Below are positions 1-5,389 of a DNA stretch of 6,619 nucleotides, piece after piece; the stretch's first letter is position 1; each line of letters begins with the position of its first letter. The stretch is from Gemmatimonadota bacterium. GTDB lineage: Bacteria > Gemmatimonadota > Gemmatimonadetes > Longimicrobiales > Gaopeijiaceae. The stretch spans positions 1 through 6,619 of the forward strand of contig RFGQ01000819.1 in assembly GCA_003695865.1 (NCBI GenBank), written 5' to 3'. A program made the position numbers and the translations under genes. A model generated the notes under the pieces. It did not search any database. It was not told where the DNA came from and saw only the letters and a program-made list of their open reading frames with translations.

Positions 1-15
1 GGGCCGTCGCTTCAC

Positions 16-20
16 GAGGT
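16..20 (+). promoter_or_regulatory. Ribosome binding site of the S9 peptidase gene
   Basis: GAGGT lies six bases before the ATG at position 27, good Shine-Dalgarno spacing. It supports that ATG as the start, together with the signal peptide that begins there. The promoter itself must lie upstream of the window. Confidence 0.65.
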
Positions 21-26
21 CGCCCG

Positions 27-2978
27 ATGGATCCCCGTTCGCTCCTCGCCACGCGCCCGGCGCGTGCGCTCGCCGCGCTGCTCACGCTGGCCGCCCTCGC
101 GTCGCCGATCCCGGCGAGCGCCCAGGCCAAGCGCGCCCTCACCCACGAAGACTACGACGGTTGGAACCGCATCGAGGGCCCGGTCCTCACGCGTGCGGGA
201 GACGCCCTCGCCTACGAGCTGCGGCCCGGCGACGGGGACGCCACGCTGGTGCTGCGCGCCCTGGAAGGCGGCGATGTCGAGCACCGCTTCGCGCGCGGCA
301 CGGGGCAGCGCTTCAGCTCCGACGGCCGGTGGCTGGTGTTCCGTGTGCGACCGCACGAGGCCGCGGTCGACTCGGCCAAGCGCGCCAAGAAGCGGGGCGA
401 CGACCTGCCCCAGGACTCGCTGATCGCGGTGCGCGCCGACGACGGCTCGACGGCGCTTGCGGTGGCCGACGTTCGTTCCTTCGCGTTGCCCGAGGAGGGC
501 GCGCCCGGCCGGCTGGCCTACCTGCTCGTTCGGGCGCCCGAACCCGATTCGGCCGCCGAGGCCGAAGGGGCCGGAGCCGGAGCGGCGAAGGAAAAGGAGA
601 AGGAGAAGGAGAAGGAGGAGCCCGCGAAGTCCGAAGAGGGCGGAGGCGACGAGGCGAAGAAGCGCAAGAAGGACCGAGGCAAGCCGGGCACGCCGCTCGT
701 GCTTCACGATCTGACCACGGGCAGCGAACACCGCTACGAGCACGTGACCTGGTACCGCTTCTCCAAGGACGGCGAGCGGCTCTTCTACGTGGCCGTCACG
801 CCCGACGGGGCGGGAGACGGCGTCTACCGCGTGGAGACCGCCACCGGCGCGGTGACGCCGCTCGCCACCGGCGAGGGGCGCTACCGGGCCGCGGCGCTCG
901 ACGAAGAGGGCCGCCGGGTAGCGTTCCTGACCGACCGCGACGACCGCGAAGCCGACGAGCCGGCCTTCAGCCTCTACGTGGACGGCCGGGCGGTCGTCGC
1001 CCCGGGCGCCGCGGGCATGCCCGACGGCTGGTGGATCGGCCCCGACGGGTCGCTGCGCTTCTCGAGGAGCGGCGAGCGGGTGCTCTTCGGCACGCAGCCC
1101 CGTCCCGAACCAGAGCCCGAAGACGACACGCTCGACGAAGACAAGGTGCGCGTCGACGTGTGGAGCTGGACGGACGACTACATGATGCCGATGCAGCTCC
1201 TGCGCGCCGACCAGGAGCGCAAGCGCACCTACCTCGCGTGGGTGCCGGCCGACGGGGGGACGGTGACACAGCTCGGCTCGCCCGAAGTGCCCGACGTGAC
1301 GGTGGGTGCCGAGGGGGACGGCGCGTACGCGGTGGGTACGACCGACCTTCCCTACCGGCAGGAGCTGTCCTGGGACGGCCGCTACGCCGACGTCTACCTG
1401 ATCGATGTCGCCACCGGCGAGCGGCAGCGCGTGCTCGAGCACCTGCGCGGCGGCCTGGCCCGGCTCTCGCCCGAAGGCCGCTACCTGTGGTGGTGGGACC
1501 AGATCGAGCGGGCCTGGTACGCCTTGGACGCGCGCCCCGGCGCACGCACACCGGTCAACCTCACCGCGGCGCTCCCCTACCCCGTGCACGATCTGCTCAA
1601 CGACCGGCCACAGCCGCCGGGTCCGGCCGCATTCCCGCAGTGGAGCGAAGACGACCGCTGGATGATCGTCTACGACGAGTTCGACGCCTGGCGGGTGGAT
1701 CCGAACGGGCGGACGCGCCCCGAGCCGATCACGGACGGCGTGGGCCGGGAGCGGGGCATCCGTTTCCGCTACGCGAGCGTCGACCGTGACGAGGACGCGG
1801 TGCCGCTCGGCCGAGACGTCCTGTTTTCGGCCTTCGACACGCGCACCAAGGCGTCGGGGTTCTATCGCGACCGCGTCGACGGACGGCGTCCGCCCGAGCG
1901 ACTGGTCTGGGGCGACGTGCGCTATTCGACCCCCACCCGTGCGGCCGATGCGGACCGCCTGCTCTTCACGCGCGAGTCGTTTACCGAGTTCCCCGACCTG
2001 TGGGTCGCCGGGGCCGACCTCGACGGCGCGCGGCGGGTGAGCGACGCGAACCCGCAGCAGGCCGAGGTGCGCTGGGGCACCGCCGAACTGGTGGAGTGGA
2101 CGTCGAACGACGGCATTCCCCTGCAGGGCATCCTCTACAAGCCGGAGGATTTCGACCCGGAGGCCCGCTACCCGATGATGGTCTACTTCTACGAACGCAT
2201 GTCCGACGGGCTGCACCGCCACCAGGTGCCGGCCGCGGGCGGCTCGTCGATCAACTTCAGCTTCTACGTGAGCCGGGGTTACGTGGTCTTCGTGCCCGAC
2301 ATTCCCTACGAGGTCGGCCACCCGGGCGAGAGCGCGCTCGACGCGGTGGTCCCGGGAGTGCTGAGCGTGGTCGAGCGGGGCTTCGTGGACCCGGCCCGCA
2401 TCGGCGTGCAGGGCCACTCGTGGGGCGGGTATCAGATCGCCTACATGATCACGCGCACGAACCTGTTCGCCGCCGCCGAGGCCGGCGCGCCGGTGGTGAA
2501 CATGACGAGCGCCTACGGGGGCATCCGCTGGGGCAGCGGCATGGTCCGCCAGTTCCAGTACGAGCGCACGCAGTCGCGTATCGGCGGCTCGCTATGGGAG
2601 CGCCCCCTGCTCTACCTCGAGAACTCGCCACTGTTCGCCGCCGACAAGATCCGCACGCCGTTGCTGATGATGCACAACGACGAGGACACGGCCGTTCCCT
2701 GGTATCAGGGCATCGAGATGTTCGCGGCGATGCGCAGGCTGCAGAAGCCGGTGTGGCTGATCAATTACAACGGCGAGCCGCACGGCCTGCGCCGGGAGCC
2801 CAACCGTAAGGACTGGGCGGTGCGCATGCAGCAGTTCTTCGACCACTACCTGATGGACGCGCCGCCGCCCGAGTGGATGGTGCACGGCGTGCCGGCCGTG
2901 CAGAAGGGGCGCACGCTGGGCCTCGAGCTGGTGACCGAGGCCGCGACTCAGGGAGGCGACGGGCCGGGAGGACGTTGA
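27..2978 (+). CDS. Secreted prolyl oligopeptidase-family (S9) serine peptidase
   Basis: This 983-residue protein is predicted to be exported and to cleave peptides in the periplasm or outside the cell. Residues 1-32 form a signal peptide: arginines at 4, 10 and 13, a hydrophobic stretch at 14-26, and an ASA cleavage site at 30-32 (an AQA site two residues later is an alternative). Residues of about 35-680 look like the beta-propeller gate of S9 enzymes, with repeated 'S-x-D/E-G-R/E' blade motifs. The alpha/beta-hydrolase domain follows, at about 690-945. The catalytic triad is visible: Ser798 in GHSWGGYQ, Asp887 in NDEDTAVPW and His919 in GEPHGL. Tyr722 in VYFYE is the likely oxyanion-hole residue. 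The length exceeds typical 600-750-residue S9 enzymes but fits the large subfamily I recall from Bacteroidota and Gemmatimonadota. A low-complexity charged insert, including five Lys-Glu dipeptides, occupies about 175-222. The substrate cannot be told from sequence. The gene appears monocistronic and converges on the next gene. Family is certain; subfamily is less so. Confidence 0.95.
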   Translation: MDPRSLLATRPARALAALLTLAALASPIPASAQAKRALTHEDYDGWNRIEGPVLTRAGDALAYELRPGDGDATLVLRALEGGDVEHRFARGTGQRFSSDGRWLVFRVRPHEAAVDSAKRAKKRGDDLPQDSLIAVRADDGSTALAVADVRSFALPEEGAPGRLAYLLVRAPEPDSAAEAEGAGAGAAKEKEKEKEKEEPAKSEEGGGDEAKKRKKDRGKPGTPLVLHDLTTGSEHRYEHVTWYRFSKDGERLFYVAVTPDGAGDGVYRVETATGAVTPLATGEGRYRAAALDEEGRRVAFLTDRDDREADEPAFSLYVDGRAVVAPGAAGMPDGWWIGPDGSLRFSRSGERVLFGTQPRPEPEPEDDTLDEDKVRVDVWSWTDDYMMPMQLLRADQERKRTYLAWVPADGGTVTQLGSPEVPDVTVGAEGDGAYAVGTTDLPYRQELSWDGRYADVYLIDVATGERQRVLEHLRGGLARLSPEGRYLWWWDQIERAWYALDARPGARTPVNLTAALPYPVHDLLNDRPQPPGPAAFPQWSEDDRWMIVYDEFDAWRVDPNGRTRPEPITDGVGRERGIRFRYASVDRDEDAVPLGRDVLFSAFDTRTKASGFYRDRVDGRRPPERLVWGDVRYSTPTRAADADRLLFTRESFTEFPDLWVAGADLDGARRVSDANPQQAEVRWGTAELVEWTSNDGIPLQGILYKPEDFDPEARYPMMVYFYERMSDGLHRHQVPAAGGSSINFSFYVSRGYVVFVPDIPYEVGHPGESALDAVVPGVLSVVERGFVDPARIGVQGHSWGGYQIAYMITRTNLFAAAEAGAPVVNMTSAYGGIRWGSGMVRQFQYERTQSRIGGSLWERPLLYLENSPLFAADKIRTPLLMMHNDEDTAVPWYQGIEMFAAMRRLQKPVWLINYNGEPHGLRREPNRKDWAVRMQQFFDHYLMDAPPPEWMVHGVPAVQKGRTLGLELVTEAATQGGDGPGGR
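588..620 (+). repeat. In-frame AAGGAG hexanucleotide microsatellite (Lys-Glu repeat)
   Basis: Five tandem copies of AAGGAR followed by an extra GAG encode (KE)5-E at residues 188-198 of the S9 peptidase. The first copy ends in GAA and the rest in GAG. The unit is six bases, so gain or loss of copies keeps the frame. The repeat sits in a charged, low-complexity loop between propeller blades, where length change should be tolerated. Confidence 0.85.
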
Positions 2979-2995
2979 AGCCGCGGGGAGCCCCG

Positions 2996-3020
2996 GCCCG
3001 GGATCATCGGGCTCAGCCCG
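2996..3020. terminator. Overlapping hairpins between convergent genes, possible bidirectional terminator
   Basis: Two mutually exclusive GC-rich hairpins occupy the gap between the S9 peptidase stop (2978) and the end of the minus-strand operon. The first is GCCCG at 2996-3000 pairing with CGGGC at 3008-3012 across a seven-base loop. The second is CGGGC at 3008-3012 pairing with GCCCG at 3016-3020 across TCA. The second overlaps the stop codon of the minus-strand gene. Neither is followed by a T-run on either strand, so this is not a classical intrinsic terminator. It could stop or stabilise transcripts in both directions. Confidence 0.3.
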
Positions 3021-3525
3021 TGGCCGGCTGCTCCCGGAAGAACGCGCGCCCGTGCCACGCCTCGCGGGCCGGCACCGCCCAGCGGCCCGCGCGGGCGTCG
3101 CCCACCCGCGTGAGCGTGAGGTCGTAGACCAGGGTGTCGGGCGAGACGGCGCCGTCGGCGGCCGCCCGACCGAACTCCGCGCGGCTCACGCAGCGCACCG
3201 CGCCCTCGTCGTCCCGGTACCACACCGGCGCATGGTCCACGATGCCCACGCCCAGCGCGCGCTCGACGTCCTTGAGGCCGCGCAGCAGCGCATCGATCGA
3301 GCAGCCGCTGGGCGGCGCGGCGCGCTCGTCGAGCCCCACGGCCAGCACGCGCCCATCGAGCCACGTGTAGCCCGCCGTGAGCGGCGTACCGTGCGCCGCC
3401 CAGTCGTCCAGGAACGCCTCGACCGCCTGGTCGAGCGCGCGCCGCTCGGGCTCGTCCAGAGGGCGGCTGGTGGCGAACAGCCACAGCCGCCCGTCGTCGG
3501 GGATGCTCGCGAAGGGCACGCGCAT
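3013..3525 (-). CDS. Conserved small protein of unknown function, SGCSID family (often mislabelled 'ABC transporter ATPase')
   Basis: This 170-residue soluble protein has no signal peptide or membrane segment. It matches, from memory, a family widespread in Bacteroidota whose members carry the database name 'ABC transporter ATPase'. The name is not supported here: there is no Walker A (GxxGxGKS/T), no LSGGQ signature and no Walker B. Shared family features I can see are an N-terminal VPF at 3-5 followed by a 'R-L-W-L-F' strand, W42 with HGTPL at 45-49, a hydrophobic strand ending in DE at 66-67, the SGCSID motif at 73-78, and WAVP (149-152) with WHGRAFF (157-163) near the C-terminus. C75 and D78 are the most suggestive conserved residues, but no activity is known to me. 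The start overlaps the stop of the upstream permease gene as TGATG and has a strong ribosome binding site, so the two are probably translationally coupled. The pairing suggests shared expression, not necessarily shared function. Confidence 0.85.
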   Translation of the reverse strand: MRVPFASIPDDGRLWLFATSRPLDEPERRALDQAVEAFLDDWAAHGTPLTAGYTWLDGRVLAVGLDERAAPPSGCSIDALLRGLKDVERALGVGIVDHAPVWYRDDEGAVRCVSRAEFGRAAADGAVSPDTLVYDLTLTRVGDARAGRWAVPAREAWHGRAFFREQPATG

Positions 3526-4739
3526 CAGGCCACCTCCGGCGCGGTGGACGCCGAGGCTTCACCGGTCTCGAGGCTCCCTTCGCTCGGGGGATCGACCGTG
3601 CCCGGCCCACTCCCGTCACCGCCCTCCGGGACGCCCTCCGGGGCGGCGGCCGCGGCCGCTGCCGCCCTGACGCGTGCGCCGGCCTCGGCCCGGCTCGCCG
3701 CGTAGGCCTGGGGCGGCTGCTTGTCGAGAAGCATGGCCACCCAGCGAAGGTCTTCGGTGTTTTCGAGCATGATTTTCACGATCATGGTGAGGGGCACCGA
3801 CAGCAGGGCGCCCACGGGCCCCCACACCCATCCCCAGAAGAGCAGCGACAGCATGACGACCAGGGTCGACAGGCCCAGGCGCCGCCCCATGAGGTTGGGC
3901 TCGAGGATGCTGCCGAACACGGTGTTGATCACGATGTAACCGAGCGCCACGACGCCGGCGTGCGCGGGGGTCCCCACGAGCAGCAGACTGAGCACCAGCG
4001 CCGGCACGGCGGCCAGGATGGACCCGATCGTCGGCACATAGTTGAGCACGTAGCCGATGATGCCCAGCATCACCGGAAAGTCGAGCCCCATGGCCCAGGC
4101 GAACAACCCGATGGTCAGGCCGGTCCCCAGGCTCACCACGGTCTTGATTCCCAGGTAGGCCTGTACCTCGAGCACGATCTTCGAGTAGCGCCGCGTGCCC
4201 CGGCCCCTCCCCATCACCGCCGCCACCTTGTAGGGGATCACCGTGGCCTCGGCCAGCATGAAGGCCAGGATCAGGAACACGATGAACGCGCTGCTGAAGA
4301 AGCTCGCCACCTGGCGCACCGCACCGCCGACCAGATCGAAGATGCGGTCGGGGTCGAGCAGGTCGGGGCTCAGGTAGCGCTCGGGCACGAACCCGTGCGA
4401 CTCCATCCAGCGCACCGTGTTCGCCCACAGGTTCTCGACACCGGCGCGGTAGCGCGGAAGCTGCGGCTGCAGGTCGGCCGCCGACTGCGTGGCGAGCCCG
4501 ATGAGCACCCCGAAGACCGTGGCCGTGATCACGAGCGTCACGGTCAGCGCCGCCCAGGCCGGCAGATGGCGCTGGCAGTAGAACATCACCGGCGCGCTCA
4601 TCATGGCCAGGAAGGTGGCCAGCGCGAAGGGCAGCAGCACGGGCGCACCCAGCTTGAGGCCCGCCACCACCACGACGACCGCCGCCGCCAGGAAGAGGAA
4701 GCGTTCCCCGGACCGTTGTTCGCTGTGCTCGGGTGTCAT
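3525..4739 (-). CDS. AI-2E family (TqsA/PerM-type) membrane permease
   Basis: This 404-residue inner-membrane protein belongs to the AI-2E/PerM family, whose E. coli member TqsA was described as an exporter of the quorum signal AI-2. Other members move other solutes. The N-terminal hydrophobic segments at about 14-55 and 65-90 are followed by an amphipathic region and a helix near 145-165. A hydrophobic C-terminal half contains the family signatures NYVPTIGSILAAVPA, the motif EPNLMGRRLGLSTLVV and the closing FWGWVWGPVGALLSVPLT. As I recall TqsA, similarity in this half is high (NYIPNIGSVLAA, ILEPRIMGRGLGLSTLVV), so it is closer to TqsA than to PerM. Residues 341-404 are an unusual Ala-, Glu- and Gly-rich tail beyond the normal family end. 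The start is ATG 4739 (MTPEHSEQ). The open frame continues upstream, but there it runs across the divergent gene and is not protein-like. No clear Shine-Dalgarno precedes the ATG. The transported substrate here is unknown. Confidence 0.92.
   Translation of the reverse strand: MTPEHSEQRSGERFLFLAAAVVVVVAGLKLGAPVLLPFALATFLAMMSAPVMFYCQRHLPAWAALTVTLVITATVFGVLIGLATQSAADLQPQLPRYRAGVENLWANTVRWMESHGFVPERYLSPDLLDPDRIFDLVGGAVRQVASFFSSAFIVFLILAFMLAEATVIPYKVAAVMGRGRGTRRYSKIVLEVQAYLGIKTVVSLGTGLTIGLFAWAMGLDFPVMLGIIGYVLNYVPTIGSILAAVPALVLSLLLVGTPAHAGVVALGYIVINTVFGSILEPNLMGRRLGLSTLVVMLSLLFWGWVWGPVGALLSVPLTMIVKIMLENTEDLRWVAMLLDKQPPQAYAASRAEAGARVRAAAAAAAAPEGVPEGGDGSGPGTVDPPSEGSLETGEASASTAPEVA
3533..3537 (-). promoter_or_regulatory. 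Ribosome binding site inside the permease gene end
   Basis: On the minus strand GGAGG lies seven bases before the ATG at 3525. It is embedded in the last codons of the permease gene. It fixes the start of the small downstream gene and allows re-initiation after the overlapping TGATG. Confidence 0.75.
3621..3665 (-). repeat. Low-complexity DNA coding the permease tail (12-bp duplication plus Ala8 tract)
   Basis: A 12-bp unit beginning GCCCTCCGGG is duplicated at 3621-3632 and 3633-3644 with one mismatch and yields the residues PEGVPEGG. Directly beside it, 3642-3665 encodes eight consecutive alanines using mixed GCG, GCA and GCC codons. The mixed codons suggest selection or slow drift rather than very recent slippage. 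Confidence 0.6.
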
Positions 4740-4917
4740 CGCGCTCGGACGTGGAGAGCGTGGAGGGTGCCGTCCTGCTGCCAATCTACAACAAAAACCA
4801 CGCCCCGTGGGGATCCCGGGAGCGACTACCCCGCCCGGTGCGGCGGGTGCCGGCGGCCTTGCCCCGCGGCAGGAGACGCCGCACCGTGGGCCCGGCACGT
4901 TCACCCTGGACCCGGCC
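4740..4917. promoter_or_regulatory. Divergent intergenic region, presumed promoters of both operons
   Basis: This 178-bp spacer separates the starts of the divergent permease operon (minus) and the RF-1-domain gene (plus), so promoters for both must lie in or near it. The only A/T-rich island is 4781-4800. Candidate -10 boxes there are poor: TAGATT on the minus strand (4788 down to 4783) and TACAAC on the plus strand (4787-4792), and neither has a matching -35. I cannot assign a specific promoter. Confidence 0.4.
4790..4810 (-). terminator. Terminator-like hairpin with T-run in the permease leader (minus strand)
   Basis: Read on the minus strand, CCACG (4810-4806), a GGG loop and CGTGG (4802-4798) form a perfect five-base-pair GC-rich stem followed at once by TTTTTGTT. 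This is the shape of a short intrinsic terminator pointing toward the permease gene, ending about 50 bases before its ATG. It could attenuate a leader transcript or stop antisense transcription from the neighbouring gene. The stem is short and chance occurrence is possible. Confidence 0.35.
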
Positions 4918-5295
4918 ATGACGCGCAAGGCACCCGATCCGGAACCCATCCCGGTTCCCGACGACGACGACGCGCTGCTTGCGGAGTGCAGGGTCGACAC
5001 CTTCCGGGCGGGCGGGCCCGGGGGGCAGCACCAGAACGCCACCGCGTCGGGCGTGCGCCTCACGCACAGACCCAGCGGGGTGGTGGTGATCGCGCGGGGT
5101 GCCCGTTCGCAGCACCGCAACCGTCGCCTCGCGCTCGAGCGGCTGCGGGCGAAACTGGAACGGCGTAACCGTCGCTTGACACCGCGCCGGGCCACCCGAC
5201 CGACCCGGGCGTCGAAGGAAAAACGCCTCGCCGCCAAACGCCGCAGGGGCGATCGCAAGCGGAACCGCCGGAAGCCGAGGCTGGACGATCCGTGA
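4918..5295 (+). CDS. Stand-alone RF-1-domain protein, ArfB-like ribosome-rescue peptidyl-tRNA hydrolase
   Basis: This 125-residue protein is predicted to release nascent chains from stalled ribosomes by hydrolysing peptidyl-tRNA. It consists only of the catalytic domain of class I release factors (residues about 20-80). The GGPGGQHQN motif at 32-40 contains the catalytic GGQ (35-37). It is followed by SGVRLTHRPSGVVV (44-57) and the SQHRNR motif (64-69). The codon-recognition domains of RF1/RF2 are absent, which rules out a normal stop-codon factor. The C-terminal part from about 82 is extremely basic, with TRPTRASKEKRL (93-104) and KRRRG (107-111). It resembles the ArfB tail that enters the empty mRNA channel of stalled ribosomes. 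The catalytic core looks more like RF1/RF2 (RLTHRPSG) than classical ArfB, so mtRF-R/C12orf65-type relatives are an alternative. The start is ATG 4918. It lacks a visible Shine-Dalgarno, but upstream in-frame sequence is not protein-like. It is divergent from the permease operon and co-oriented with the response regulator. Confidence 0.9.
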   Translation: MTRKAPDPEPIPVPDDDDALLAECRVDTFRAGGPGGQHQNATASGVRLTHRPSGVVVIARGARSQHRNRRLALERLRAKLERRNRRLTPRRATRPTRASKEKRLAAKRRRGDRKRNRRKPRLDDP

Positions 5296-5311
5296 CGAAC
5301 TCCGTTAACAT
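5282..5311 (+). promoter_or_regulatory. Possible sigma-70-type promoter of the response regulator
   Basis: TGGACG (5282-5287) and TAACAT (5306-5311) each match four of six consensus bases of the -35 and -10 boxes, with 18 bp between them. Transcription would begin near 5318. That is just inside the upstream ATG candidate at 5315 and so fits translation from TTG 5390. The match is weak. Confidence 0.25.
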
Positions 5312-5379
5312 CGAATGAAGCAGACCGAGGGGGATTCCGCCCCACACGCTCCGCCACCCGTCCGGGAGGCGCGCCAAGC

Positions 5380-5385
5380 AGAGGA
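5380..5385 (+). promoter_or_regulatory. Ribosome binding site that decides the response regulator start
   Basis: AGAGGA ends four bases before the in-frame TTG at 5390. No comparable motif precedes the ATG at 5315, and the GTG at 5402 has this site 16 bases away. The motif is the main reason to start the response regulator at 5390. Confidence 0.5.
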
Positions 5386-5389
5386 TCGA

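Noticed and set aside
161..1789. A 542-codon plus-strand frame overlapping the S9 peptidase
   Set aside because: It is an Arg/Ala/Gly-rich out-of-frame translation with no recognisable motif, lying entirely inside a well-supported gene.
12..2417. An 801-codon open frame antisense to the S9 peptidase gene
   Set aside because: It mirrors the peptidase codons. In DNA with strong G/C third positions, long antisense frames arise by default. Its product is a His/Arg/Val-rich string with no domain, and the KE repeat reads as poly-leucine. The sense frame has a signal peptide, triad and family motifs.
3013..3525. ABC transporter ATPase subunit working with the permease
   Set aside because: There is no Walker A, Walker B or signature motif, and AI-2E family permeases are not ABC transporters.
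3525..4739. Quorum-sensing (AI-2) export system
   Set aside because: The permease is TqsA-like, but no luxS or AI-2 uptake gene is visible, and many family members transport other substrates. The AI-2 role is kept only as a family annotation.
4603..4917. N-terminal extension of the rescue-factor frame upstream of ATG 4918
   Set aside because: It would overlap the divergent permease gene, has no resemblance to the family, and would make the protein far longer than stand-alone RF-1-domain proteins.
3960..5168. A 402-codon plus-strand frame crossing the permease gene, the spacer and part of the rescue-factor gene
   Set aside because: It is antisense to the permease and out of frame with the GGQ gene. 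Its composition is rich in His, Arg and Gln with no domain, and it spans two unrelated real genes.
4740..5357. N-terminal extension of the permease frame by 206 codons
   Set aside because: The extra sequence is antisense to the rescue-factor gene, is Arg/Ser/Pro-rich and lacks hydrophobic family features. The AI-2E family fold begins properly just after ATG 4739.
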